Source of the DNA: JAJFJD01 sp965228425
GTDB taxonomy: Bacteria; Pseudomonadota; Alphaproteobacteria; UBA8366
Assembly: GCA_965228425.1 (NCBI GenBank)
Contig: OZ245815.1
Coordinates: 4,030,001-4,094,000 of the forward strand
Length of the DNA: 64,000 nucleotides
Direction: 5' to 3'
Every line of letters starts with the position of its first letter. The first letter of the stretch is position 1. Below the pieces are notes generated by a model. It was not told the origin of the DNA, did no database searches, and saw nothing but the letters and a program-made list of their open reading frames with translations. Positions 52,703 through 62,013 of this stretch are shown here, one piece after another. Made by a program: the position numbers and the translations under genes.

Positions 52703-54463
52703 CTATGTCACAAGTCGGGGTTGCTTGAACGCCACCAACGCCGCAGCCACCTCGTCGACGACGGGCGCCCAGTCGGATATCCGCCGTTGGCGGAACAAGC
52801 GCATCGTCGGGTACCACGGACTATCGAACCGCTCCAGAAGCCAACGCCAATCGGGCATTGCCGAAAGCATCGTCCAGACGGGTTTACCGAGCGCCCCGGC
52901 AAGATGCGCCATCGCCGTATCGACGGACACCACCAAATCCATCGCCTGCACCGCCGCCGCGCTCGCCGAAAAATCACTGAACCCGGTGCCGAGATCCATA
53001 ACGTCCATCGTCTCCAGCTCTGCGGTATCCTCTGGCGAAAGTTCGGTTTGCAGACTGAAAAGTCGAATGCCCGGCACTTTGGCCAACGGTTGCAGATCGG
53101 ACAATGCGCACGATCGAAAGCGGCCGCGGTTGTTGGTCAAACTGCCGCGCCAAACGATGCCGACCTTCAGCACACGACCATCCGACGCAATAGGTACATC
53201 TGCAGGCAGCGCCGACAAATACGGACAATCGGCAGGAATGGTGCTCATGTCGGTCCCGATAAGGCCGGGCAGGCTCATAAGCGGCGCCCAAGAATCAATC
53301 TCGGGCCGAGGATCGCCGAACGCGATCACCCTGTCCGCGACATTGGAATCCTCCAGAAGGGTGCGGAGGGACACGGGACATTCAAAGGTCACGTCGGCAC
53401 CCAGTGCCCGAAGCATCGAAACATACCGAACAAACTGAATCGTATCGCCCAATCCCTGCTCCGCGACGAGCAGCAACCGTTGGCCTTCCGGCGACGCGCC
53501 ATCCCATCGGGGCCGGTCGACCGTCGGAAGCGCTAGGCCGGCAACGGCCCGCCAACGCCATTCATACAACTCCCAGCCTTCGCGCAATTGGCCGGACAAT
53601 AGCAGGGCGGTCGCCTTGTTCCATTGCGCCTGCGGCAAGTCGGGTTCCAGCACGAGCGCTTGATCCAGTGCGGCGATTGCCGTCTCGCACTCGCCCAAAT
53701 GCTGCAGCGCCGCGCCAAGATTGACCCAGGCGTCCGTAAACCGGCGATCGATTTGCAGCGCACGGCGATAACAGGCCACCGCCTCTGCTGCGATGGGTGC
53801 CGCTGAAAACGCATTTCCGAGATTGTAGTGACCTTCAGCATTGTCCGGATCGGCTACAGTCGCGCGCCGGCCGGCATCGATCGCGGCCGCCGTCTGCCCT
53901 GACTCGAGCAACGCGCCGCACAGGTTGCTCCATGCCGGGGCATAGCGATGGTCCGCATCCGTGGCCAACCGAAACTGATCGAGCGCGGCCTCCAGATCGC
54001 CACGCTGCCGCAAAACATGACCCAGATTATTGTGGGCAGCCGCATGACCGGAGGACAGCGCCAACGTCCTCTCGAACGCCTCCGCCGCCTCGTCCAACCG
54101 ACCCAACGCCAACAATGTATTCCCCAAATTGAAGTGACCCTCGGGCTGAGCATCGTCCAGCGACACCCCGCGGCGCAACGCGGCGACTGCATCGTCATGA
54201 CGCCCCTCTTCGGAGAACGCGGAGGCGATATTGATATGAAAAGCCGCGAATGTGGGCGCCTGCTCAATCGCGCGCTCGAATGCCTCGATCGATGCGGCGG
54301 CCGAATTCTGATGCAATAATGCCAACGCGAGCAGGTGCCAGGCATCCGGTTGCGCACCGTCGTCGGCGAGTACGGCGCGGCATGCGGCTTCCGTCCCGGC
54401 GTAATCCTGATCGCGGAAGCGGGAAAGCGCCTGCTGCAACATGCTTTGCGCGACATTCGACAT
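52703..54463 (-). CDS. TPR protein with GT9-like glycosyltransferase domain
   Basis: The 586-aa product has about eight TPR units (residues about 10-280, for example NLGHVLRQRGDLEAALDQFRLA) and a C-terminal GT9-like domain: LLLVAEQGLGDTIQFVRYVSMLRALGADVTFECP and DLVVSVDTAMAHLAGALGKPVWTML. It is the same architecture as the protein encoded after flgL. It is the first gene of a two-gene run with the aminotransferase. Confidence 0.82.
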   Translation of the reverse strand: MSNVAQSMLQQALSRFRDQDYAGTEAACRAVLADDGAQPDAWHLLALALLHQNSAAASIEAFERAIEQAPTFAAFHINIASAFSEEGRHDDAVAALRRGVSLDDAQPEGHFNLGNTLLALGRLDEAAEAFERTLALSSGHAAAHNNLGHVLRQRGDLEAALDQFRLATDADHRYAPAWSNLCGALLESGQTAAAIDAGRRATVADPDNAEGHYNLGNAFSAAPIAAEAVACYRRALQIDRRFTDAWVNLGAALQHLGECETAIAALDQALVLEPDLPQAQWNKATALLLSGQLREGWELYEWRWRAVAGLALPTVDRPRWDGASPEGQRLLLVAEQGLGDTIQFVRYVSMLRALGADVTFECPVSLRTLLEDSNVADRVIAFGDPRPEIDSWAPLMSLPGLIGTDMSTIPADCPYLSALPADVPIASDGRVLKVGIVWRGSLTNNRGRFRSCALSDLQPLAKVPGIRLFSLQTELSPEDTAELETMDVMDLGTGFSDFSASAAAVQAMDLVVSVDTAMAHLAGALGKPVWTMLSAMPDWRWLLERFDSPWYPTMRLFRQRRISDWAPVVDEVAAALVAFKQPRLVT

Positions 54464-54562
54464 CCATCATCAGATACAGCGCGGCGGCGGCGAATAGAAG
54501 GCGAAAGTTGTCCGGCATTTTCGTCATGGCGCATCGGATCGCGGGCCGGGTAGACTCCGGAC

Positions 54563-55213
54563 ATGGTTACCGTCGCCGTCATGCAACCGTATTTCCTGCC
54601 CTACGCCGGCTACTTTCGGCTGTTCGCCGCGGCCGACCGCGTCGCGCTGTTCGACTGCGTGCAGTTTCCGCGGCGCGGCTGGGTGCATCGCAACCGGTTG
54701 CCGGACGGTGCGGGCAATCCGGCCTGGCTGACGCTGCCGCTCCGTGCGGGCGCGCGCGAGACACGGATCGCGGACCTCCGCTTCGCCAAGGATGCGGCGG
54801 CGGCGCTACGGCAACGCTGCGGCCGGTTCCCGCAGCTTCGGGATTTGGATCACCCGCTTCTATCGTCAGTCTTGAATCCTACGCCGGACGTGGTCGGCTA
54901 TCTGGAAGCGTTGCTCGGCCGGTGCTGCGCGGACATGGCCCTGCCCTTTGACGTCATCCGAAGCAGCAACCTCGACATCGACCCGGCGCTTCGGGGCCAG
55001 GACCGGGTGCTTGCCGTTGTCGAGACGCTGGGTGGCGACAAATACATCAATCTCGAAGGGGGCCAAGCACTCTACGACCCCACGGCTTTTGCCGACCGCG
55101 GCATTGAATTGTCTATCCTGCCCGCGTGGCGGGGATCGACCTGGAGCATCCTGCAACGGCTAATATCCGAATCGCCCGGTTCCGTGGCGGATGAAATCCG
55201 CAGCCAGCTCTGA
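54563..55213 (+). CDS. WbqC family protein
   Basis: The 216-aa product matches WbqC: VAVMQPYFLPYAGYFRLFAAADRVALFDCVQFPRRGWVHRNRL, a histidine/aspartate-rich start, and GGDKYINLEGGQALYD near the C-terminus. WbqC genes occur in O-antigen and glycan clusters with amino-sugar enzymes; the reaction is not firmly known, though acyl/aminoacyl transfer to sugars has been suggested. It diverges from the TPR-GT9 gene and converges on the SPINDLY-like gene. Confidence 0.9.
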   Translation: MVTVAVMQPYFLPYAGYFRLFAAADRVALFDCVQFPRRGWVHRNRLPDGAGNPAWLTLPLRAGARETRIADLRFAKDAAAALRQRCGRFPQLRDLDHPLLSSVLNPTPDVVGYLEALLGRCCADMALPFDVIRSSNLDIDPALRGQDRVLAVVETLGGDKYINLEGGQALYDPTAFADRGIELSILPAWRGSTWSILQRLISESPGSVADEIRSQL

Positions 55214-55214
55214 C

Positions 55215-57395
55215 CTAATCGCCGACCAGTTCCGTGAGAACGTCGTGAAGCGCCTGGACATGGGTCATGTCCTCGAAGACGCGCGGGGCCTCCGCCTCGA
55301 TGCGGTGTTCCAAGTCCGTCCGAAAATCAATGTCGGTCGCCACCCGAACCGCAATGTCGACATAGTCTTCCGCGGACTCCGCAACCGTATCGGTAACACC
55401 CATCAACCGATACAGGGCAAGCGCGTATCGGCCCCGCAGGAACCGCCCGGGCCACGTCACGACCGAAGTCCCCATGGCGATCGCCTGCCAGCAGGTGTTG
55501 CCGCCGCCGAAGGGCCGGGTATCGAGGGACACGTCCGCCAACTTCATCACGGTCAAGAAATCCAAATGGCTCATGGTCGGCAAAAATCGCACGCGATCCA
55601 TGGTATCCCCGAGGGTCCGCGCGAAACGGGCTTTCACCTTCTCCGCAAGACGCGGGTTATACCCCGTTGGCAGCAGCAGTAGCCCTCTGCGATCCCGCTC
55701 CAGGATTCCAGCGAAGAGAGCGTCCATATCAGGATGCAGCTTGATCAGGGTCTGGGCGCAAAAATAGAGCGGCGCCTCCTCCGGCAGGTCGAAGGCGGCA
55801 CGGGATTTGAGCGGATTCGGAACCGGGGGGCGTTCGTAGTAGGTCGGCGCACCGGCCAAGCGGACAAGCTGTTCACTATAGTGATCGTCGGCTTCCGGCG
55901 GTTCCTGCAGATCACTGCTGATGTATCGGTCTAGAGTTGGAATACCGATGGTATCGGGATGTCCCCCTAGGACCACCTGAACCCGTGCCAACCGCGCGAA
56001 GGCCAGGAAATAGGTCATCGGTTCCATACCGATATCGGTATAGACGAGGATATCGAGCCTTTCTTCGGCGATGCGCTGCCGCGCCGCCGCAATATCCATC
56101 GGCAGGATCACAGCCCTGTCCGCATCGTCGGCCATACTGCGCCAGAGCGGATCCTCCGATCCGCCGACGCGGAAGACCGTCACCGAAAACGTGTCCCGCG
56201 GCATGAACCGGACCACACCATGAAAACACCATCCGACGGCATTCGTCCCGAACTGTCGGGACACGAACCCCAGTTTGAGGCGACGGCCCGGCTTCTTTGC
56301 GTCTCCCCGACAGTGATCGGCGACATAGGCCAATGACGGACAGGCGGTTTCGTAAAGCCGCGCCAAGTCGGCCTGCAGGTCCCTATTGTTCGTGTCGTGG
56401 TAGGACAGATTGAAGTTGGTCGCGCCCACCTCGCGATTCGCATCGCGCAATTGCGGCGGATCGGCCAACAGCGCGGCAACGGAATCGGCCATCCGGCGTC
56501 GCGCCGCCGCCAGGTCGTCGGTGGACTCCGCGACCACCGGCAACAACGTCGCCTTCTTGATCTCGACGCCTGCGCTGGGTTGTAACGCGAGCGCGGCGGC
56601 ATAGGCGTCATCGGCGGCATCGATGTCGCCCACCTTGCGCAATGCGTTGCCAAGATTTTCTTGCGCTGCGGCAACGGTATTATCCCTCGCCACCGCATCG
56701 CGCAGACTCTGGACAGCCTCTTCAAACCTGCCCAGTTCAAGCAGCGTAACGCCGAGATTGTTGCGCGGCTCAACACTGTTGGGATCGCGCGCTATCGCCG
56801 CACGATACAAAGCCGCCGCCTCGCGGGGCAGCCCGAGATCCATGCACAACACACCGAGATTACATTTCGCTTGGGCATCGTCCGGGAACTCTTCCACCAG
56901 TTGGCGATACAAATCGGCGGCCGCCTCGAACCGTCCGGCGGTCTTGAGCGACGCGGCCAGATTGTTTCTAAATCCCGGATTTCCCGGGTCGTCCAGCAAT
57001 GCCTGCTCATATTCGGCGATGGCGGCGTCAAGCTGCCCTTGCGCCGCCAAGGTGTTCGCGAGGTTGAACCGCGTCATGGCCGCGGTTGGCTGCATATCAA
57101 GCGCCGCGCGGAAACTCGCTTCCGCCTGCGTCAGCCGTCCGGCGGACCGGTACACGGTTCCCAGGTTCGACAGAATGGTGGTGCTTTCGACATTCAACGC
57201 CGCCGCGCGCTCGATCAAACCGATCGCGGCGTCGACATCGCCGCGCTGCGAGGCGAGGACGCCGCGCATATGCAGCGCGTCCACGTTATCGGGATCGAGG
57301 TCCAAAACCTGGAGATAGAGCGCATCCGCCTCATCGATCCGGCCGGCCTGATGCTGTTGCTTCGCCTCGGCCAAAATTGGCGCGGGATCGCTCAC
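55215..57395 (-). CDS. TPR protein with SPINDLY/O-GlcNAc transferase-like (GT41) domain, copy 1
   Basis: The 726-aa product has TPR repeats over residues about 5-285 and a C-terminal GT41-type catalytic domain: RLKLGFVSRQFGTNAVGWCFHGVVRFMP, ILVYTDIGMEPMTYFLAFARLARVQVVLGGHPDT, LYFCAQTLIKLHPDMDALF and ADVSLDTRPFGGGNTCWQAIAMGTSVVTWPG. These are donor-binding segments of O-GlcNAc/O-fucose transferases. It is coupled (4-base ATGA overlap) to a second copy upstream. Confidence 0.88.
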   Translation of the reverse strand: MSDPAPILAEAKQQHQAGRIDEADALYLQVLDLDPDNVDALHMRGVLASQRGDVDAAIGLIERAAALNVESTTILSNLGTVYRSAGRLTQAEASFRAALDMQPTAAMTRFNLANTLAAQGQLDAAIAEYEQALLDDPGNPGFRNNLAASLKTAGRFEAAADLYRQLVEEFPDDAQAKCNLGVLCMDLGLPREAAALYRAAIARDPNSVEPRNNLGVTLLELGRFEEAVQSLRDAVARDNTVAAAQENLGNALRKVGDIDAADDAYAAALALQPSAGVEIKKATLLPVVAESTDDLAAARRRMADSVAALLADPPQLRDANREVGATNFNLSYHDTNNRDLQADLARLYETACPSLAYVADHCRGDAKKPGRRLKLGFVSRQFGTNAVGWCFHGVVRFMPRDTFSVTVFRVGGSEDPLWRSMADDADRAVILPMDIAAARQRIAEERLDILVYTDIGMEPMTYFLAFARLARVQVVLGGHPDTIGIPTLDRYISSDLQEPPEADDHYSEQLVRLAGAPTYYERPPVPNPLKSRAAFDLPEEAPLYFCAQTLIKLHPDMDALFAGILERDRRGLLLLPTGYNPRLAEKVKARFARTLGDTMDRVRFLPTMSHLDFLTVMKLADVSLDTRPFGGGNTCWQAIAMGTSVVTWPGRFLRGRYALALYRLMGVTDTVAESAEDYVDIAVRVATDIDFRTDLEHRIEAEAPRVFEDMTHVQALHDVLTELVGD

Positions 57396-59467
57396 GGCGA
57401 TACCTCCAAAAGGAATTCGGCAAACGCCTGGCTGGCCCGCGCATCGTTGTACAACACGTCGGCGCGATCACGAATATCGGCACAAACCATCGCACGCGCC
57501 ACGGGATCGGTGCCGAGGCGCACCGCGATATCGACATAATTTTCCGGGGTCTCGGCAATGCAATCGGACAAATCCATATGCCGGTAATGCGCCAACGTCC
57601 CTCGCCCGCGCAGCGAATCGCCGGGCAACGATACAATCGGAAGACCGGCAGCAAATCCCTGATAGCTGGTGTTGCCGCCGCCGAACGGCCATGTGTCGAG
57701 CAGGACATCGGCAGACGCCACCACCTCCAGGAAGCGCGCGACCACGACGCGGGGCAGGATCCGGACACGGTCGAAGACATCACCGAAGACCGGACGCCAT
57801 CGATCCCGCAACCGGTCGGTGATCAACGGGTCGTTTCCCTCGAACACCACGAGACACCCGGCCGGATCGCGACGAAGGATTTCCGCGAGCGGCGCATCCA
57901 TGTCCGGATGGATCTTGAACAAGCTCTGCGGACAAAGATAAACGGTTTCGTCGTCCGGCAACCCCAATGGCGCGCGGGGCCGGGCCGCGTCCGGCATTTC
58001 CGGCCGCCGGTAGCAGGTCTGCACGCCGCCGAGCCGAACGAGCCGTTCGCTATACTGCGATTGTCCATCTTCGGGTTCGGCGACATCGTTCGAGATGTAG
58101 TAGTCGATGGTCGGAATACCGGTCGTAACCGGGTGCCCCCATAGGGCGCATTGGACCGGCGCAAGCCGGGCATGGGCCAGCAGATAACTCAAACTTTCCA
58201 TACCGATATCGGGATATATCAAGATATCGCATTCACTTTCGGCGATCGCCTTGCGTGCCGGCCCAAACGCATGCGGCAATTCGACCACCGTTGCCGCATC
58301 GCCCAGTTCCGGCAGGCTATTTCCCAGCGATGACGCGGCCGCGAATAGCGTTGTGTCGAACCGGTCTCTCGGCAAATGGTCGATCAGCCCGCGCACCGTC
58401 CATGCGACGGCGTGATCCGAAAAGTAGGACGAGACAAATCCCACACGTCGTAGCCGATCGGTTGCAAGGTCCATCCCGTCGACGCAATGCGGTGCCGTCC
58501 AGTCGAGCGCCGGGTATATCTGTCGCATCGTATCGGACAGGCGCATCATGATCTCCCGATCATTGGCACCGTGATATGCGAGATAGAAATTCATCACCGG
58601 CGTGTCGAGAGGCGGCAGCGGCAAACGTTCGTTCGATTCAGCCAACGCCTGAAGTCGGCTCGCGAACCGGCCGCGCCAATGCTCAATATCCTCACGCGAT
58701 TTTGGGATGACCGGCAATAACCCCGCATCCGCCAATAGAAATCGTGGATCACGCCGTACATTCAGCGCTGCCGAGAATCCGGCCTCGGCTGCCTCCGGAT
58801 CGCCGCGCGCCGCCAGCACCAAGGCCCGATTAAAATGCGCATCCGCATAGGCCGGCTCCAATTCGACCGCCCGATCAAGCGACGCAAGCGCCTCGTCGTA
58901 TCGCCGTTGCGACTTCAGGGCGTTACCCAGGTTGTTGTGTGCCGCCGCGAGGACCGGATCGATCTCGACCGCGCTGCGAAAGACCGCAAGAGCCTCATCG
59001 GCCCTGCCCAACGACCGTAGAACGACACCCAAATTTATGTGAGCGCCGGCACTCTGCGGCCGCAGCCGAATGGCCTGACGCAACACCACTTCCGCCTCGG
59101 CGAAGCGGCCGATCGTTCGCAGCGCGACGCCAAGGTTGTTGCAGGCGTCGGCGTTTTCGGGATCGAGTTCGAGCGCGCGCTTGTAATACCCAAGCGCAAC
59201 CATCGCGTCGCCCCCGGCGACGGCCACCGCCCCAGCGCTAACGTGGAACGCCGGCTCCAGCGGTTTGACCGCGATCGCATCGACGATCCGCTGCAACGCT
59301 TCGCTGTGACGGCCCAAGGCATGCAGCGACAGTCCATCGAGATGCAACGCATCGGCTTGCTTGGGATTTTCGACAAGGACGGCGCCGAACAACGCTCGTG
59401 CTTTCTCATGCTCGCCCTGACGCTGAAAATCGAGCGCGGTCTCCAGTACCTTGATGTCGTCCGGCAT
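57392..59467 (-). CDS. TPR protein with SPINDLY/O-GlcNAc transferase-like (GT41) domain, copy 2
   Basis: The 691-aa product has the same plan as its neighbour: TPRs over about 5-235 (AYADAHFNRALVLAARGDPEAAEAGF), then a GT41-like domain with RRVGFVSSYFSDHAVAWTVRGLIDHLP, ILIYPDIGMESLSYLLAHARLAPVQCALWGHPVTTGIPTID, VYLCPQSLFKIHPDMDAPL and DVLLDTWPFGGGNTSYQGFAAGLPIVSLPG. It leads the two-gene operon. Copies differ enough to suggest different donors or acceptors. Confidence 0.88.
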   Translation of the reverse strand: MPDDIKVLETALDFQRQGEHEKARALFGAVLVENPKQADALHLDGLSLHALGRHSEALQRIVDAIAVKPLEPAFHVSAGAVAVAGGDAMVALGYYKRALELDPENADACNNLGVALRTIGRFAEAEVVLRQAIRLRPQSAGAHINLGVVLRSLGRADEALAVFRSAVEIDPVLAAAHNNLGNALKSQRRYDEALASLDRAVELEPAYADAHFNRALVLAARGDPEAAEAGFSAALNVRRDPRFLLADAGLLPVIPKSREDIEHWRGRFASRLQALAESNERLPLPPLDTPVMNFYLAYHGANDREIMMRLSDTMRQIYPALDWTAPHCVDGMDLATDRLRRVGFVSSYFSDHAVAWTVRGLIDHLPRDRFDTTLFAAASSLGNSLPELGDAATVVELPHAFGPARKAIAESECDILIYPDIGMESLSYLLAHARLAPVQCALWGHPVTTGIPTIDYYISNDVAEPEDGQSQYSERLVRLGGVQTCYRRPEMPDAARPRAPLGLPDDETVYLCPQSLFKIHPDMDAPLAEILRRDPAGCLVVFEGNDPLITDRLRDRWRPVFGDVFDRVRILPRVVVARFLEVVASADVLLDTWPFGGGNTSYQGFAAGLPIVSLPGDSLRGRGTLAHYRHMDLSDCIAETPENYVDIAVRLGTDPVARAMVCADIRDRADVLYNDARASQAFAEFLLEVSP

Positions 59468-59526
59468 GGTGCGGTCGTCTAGGTTGCCGTTTACCCGATG
59501 GGCCGGCGGCTGTTAGACTCGCCGGC

Positions 59527-60189
59527 ATGAAAAGACTGGTGATCTTCGGCACGGGCCAGATCGGTCAGGTCGCACATTACTATTTCTCGAAAGATAGTGA
59601 CTACACCGTTGCGGGTTTCACCGTCGATGCGGCCTATCTTACCGGGGATACGATGCAGGGTCTTCCCGTATTTCCCTTCGAAGATTTGGAAACGCACCAG
59701 TCGCCGGACGATGCGGACATCTTCATCGCGATGGGATACGGCGGACTGAATCAACAGCGCCGAGTAAAACTCGCGGAAGCACGAGCGAAAGGCTATCGCG
59801 CAGCGCATTATGTCTCGACCGACGCATCGGTCTGGGACGGCTTCGAACCAAACGACAATGTGTTCCTGCTTGAGAACAACGTCATCCAACCCGGTGTCAC
59901 GGTTGGCGAAAACACGACTCTGTGGAGCGGCAATCACATCGGGCACCACGCGACCATCGGCGCCAATGTCTTCATCGCCAGCCACGCGGTCGTCTCCGGT
60001 TCGGTGACCATCGGCGACAACAGTTTCATCGGCGTGAACGCCACCATCGCGGACAACCTGACGGTCGGCGAGGACTGCGTCATCGGCGCCGGTGCATTGA
60101 TCCTGTCAGACGCGCCGGACAAGGGCGTCTATTCCGGGACGGCGAGCGAGAAGTCGAAGGTACCGAGCAACCGGCTTAGAGGGATTTGA
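59527..60189 (+). CDS. NeuD/PglD-type sugar O/N-acyltransferase
   Basis: The 220-aa product has an N-terminal Rossmann-like nucleotide-sugar-binding part (RLVIFGTGQIGQVAHYYFSKDSDYTVAGFTVD) and a C-terminal left-handed beta-helix of hexapeptide repeats (VTVGENTTLWSGNHIGHHATIGANVFIASHAVVSG). This is the NeuD/PglD architecture, which acetylates amino-sugars such as bacillosamine or sialic acid. It suits a substrate made by the nearby aminotransferase. It overlaps the next gene by one base. Confidence 0.88.
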   Translation: MKRLVIFGTGQIGQVAHYYFSKDSDYTVAGFTVDAAYLTGDTMQGLPVFPFEDLETHQSPDDADIFIAMGYGGLNQQRRVKLAEARAKGYRAAHYVSTDASVWDGFEPNDNVFLLENNVIQPGVTVGENTTLWSGNHIGHHATIGANVFIASHAVVSGSVTIGDNSFIGVNATIADNLTVGEDCVIGAGALILSDAPDKGVYSGTASEKSKVPSNRLRGI

Positions 60190-61100
60190 TGCGGTGGCGG
60201 AAACTCGGGAGGGTTTTTACCGCCGAAGGGCAGCGGCCCTGGATGCACAGTTACACGTCGATGCCGTTTGCGGAGCCAGTATCGAATGGCCGCCACCGGA
60301 TTTGGTTCACGCCACGCGACCAGAATAATCAATCGCATCTCGCGTGGCTCGAGATCGACCTGGATCGGCCAACAGAAATTCTGAAGCTTGCGGAAACGCC
60401 GACGCTTACACCAGGCGCGCAGGGCGCGTTCGACGATACCGGCGCGATGGGATCGTGGATCGTCGATCATGAGGGCGACCGGCGTCACTACTACATCGGC
60501 TGGACGCAATCGGGCACCGCGCCGTTTCACCTTTCAATCGGTGTGGCGCGCAACCGGGATGGCGGTGTTGCGTTCACCCGGATCGACGACAATCCCGTGC
60601 TTGACCGCAATCCGCACGACCCGATCCTGGTCTCGACGCCCTGCGTCCTCGCCGCGGACGATCATTGGGTGATGTACTACCTGTCGGCCACCAGATGGCG
60701 GCCGGGCAACGCCTTCCCCGACTACAACATCCGGCGCGCGATCAGCCGGGACGGCTACGATTGGAAGCCCGATACCGGACCATGCATCGATTTCGCGGAT
60801 TCATCGGAATGCGCGCTCGCGCGGCCTTGCGTCATCCGGGACGCGGACCGCTGGCGGATGTGGTACTGCCGACGGGGCGACGATCATCCTTATCGGATTG
60901 GGTATGCGGAGTCCGGTGACGGCCGGACCTGGGCCCGACTCGACGATCGGGCCGGGCTCACCGTATCGGAAGACGGCTGGGACAGCGAGATGACCGCCTA
61001 CCCCTTCGTCTTCGACCATGCCGGGAGCCGGTATATGCTTTACGCCGGAAACGGATACGGCCACGCCGGCATGGGCCTCGCCGTGCTCGACCAGGACTAG
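60189..61100 (+). CDS. Five-bladed beta-propeller glycosidase-like protein
   Basis: The 303-aa product, starting MRWRKLGRVFTAEGQRPWM, has the repeating pattern of GH43/32/68-type beta-propellers: SYTSMPFAEP, HYYIGWTQSGTAPFHLSIGVARN, DHWVMYYLSATRW, RWRMWYCRRGDDHPYRIGYAESGDG and SRYMLYAGNGYGHAGMGLAV. Conserved acidic residues exist but I cannot assign a catalytic set. It has no signal peptide, so it acts in the cytosol, unusual for a polysaccharide hydrolase; a sugar-nucleotide or glycan-processing role is possible. It starts inside the NeuD-like stop. Confidence 0.72.
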   Translation: MRWRKLGRVFTAEGQRPWMHSYTSMPFAEPVSNGRHRIWFTPRDQNNQSHLAWLEIDLDRPTEILKLAETPTLTPGAQGAFDDTGAMGSWIVDHEGDRRHYYIGWTQSGTAPFHLSIGVARNRDGGVAFTRIDDNPVLDRNPHDPILVSTPCVLAADDHWVMYYLSATRWRPGNAFPDYNIRRAISRDGYDWKPDTGPCIDFADSSECALARPCVIRDADRWRMWYCRRGDDHPYRIGYAESGDGRTWARLDDRAGLTVSEDGWDSEMTAYPFVFDHAGSRYMLYAGNGYGHAGMGLAVLDQD

Positions 61101-61109
61101 ACCGCCGCG

Positions 61110-61949
61110 TCAGTCACTGCCGTTGTCCCCGCCAAAAATCTGGGCCAGATCGGCACGGCCGGGGAATCCCTCGACAAATAAATCCTCCCGCGGTTTGTAG
61201 ATATAGGGGTTTGGATAGTCGCGCGCCGTGAAGCTCGGCTCGTCGAGATTGTTGTAGCGGAAGCTGACGGCCCATCGTACGCCATCGCCCTGCGCCGCAC
61301 CGGTCCGGTGCACCAGGAACATCGAAAAAATTACAAGGTCGCCGGGTTCCGCTTCAATCGCGTGAAACGTCTCGCCCGCGATGGCTTCGTCCCGCACGGC
61401 ATTGCCGAAGGCGTGCGGCTCGGAAGGGAGGAGCCCGTTCCGATGGCTGCCCAAAATCACCTCCAGCGGCGCATTATCGGCACCTGCGGACACCAGGGGC
61501 ATCCAGGCAACCACCGCGTCGAGACTGCCCTGTACGCTGCGCCAATCCTGGTGCGGCGGGGTACGATGATATCCGCCTGGCACCTTCAACGCGTCGGATA
61601 TGATGTGAACGACTGGGCGTGTCGAAATCACCGGATGCGCCAAACCCAACCGGGATAGAACGTCCAACATCGGGTCGCTGACACCAAGCCGATGCAGCGC
61701 CGGCAAATATTGGGTCAGCTTCGCGGCGGCGAGATAACTCGGCATCGATTTCCGAAACAATTCGCTCAGGGATCGGTCGAGTGCGGATCCGGTTTCCCTC
61801 GCCCCCGCAAGGTCATGCCGCCGCATCTGCCGACGAAACATCTCCCGAAACGCATCGACCAAGTCGCTGGGTTCGGTGCCGGTGAAGAATCCTTGAAGAA
61901 CAACCACCCCGTCTTCGTCCAAGGCCTGGCGTCGCGCTGCGTCATCCAT
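61110..61949 (-). CDS. Phytanoyl-CoA dioxygenase family protein (second copy)
   Basis: From ATG 61949 the product is 279 aa. The iron ligands His133-x-Asp135 lie in PPHQDWRSVQGS, and the distal histidine and 2-oxoglutarate arginine are in FSMFLVHRTGAAQGDGVRWAVSFRYN. It is only distantly similar to the copy at 17247. In this cluster it may hydroxylate a sugar or acyl intermediate. The start is uncertain, as an in-frame ATG lies at 61967 and the divergent methyltransferase gene is close. Confidence 0.85.
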   Translation of the reverse strand: MDDAARRQALDEDGVVVLQGFFTGTEPSDLVDAFREMFRRQMRRHDLAGARETGSALDRSLSELFRKSMPSYLAAAKLTQYLPALHRLGVSDPMLDVLSRLGLAHPVISTRPVVHIISDALKVPGGYHRTPPHQDWRSVQGSLDAVVAWMPLVSAGADNAPLEVILGSHRNGLLPSEPHAFGNAVRDEAIAGETFHAIEAEPGDLVIFSMFLVHRTGAAQGDGVRWAVSFRYNNLDEPSFTARDYPNPYIYKPREDLFVEGFPGRADLAQIFGGDNGSD

Positions 61950-62013
61950 GCCGCGACTGTACGGCATGCAGCCCGGGCTTCCAAATACCGAAACGCTGTG
62001 CCAGCTTGCAGGG

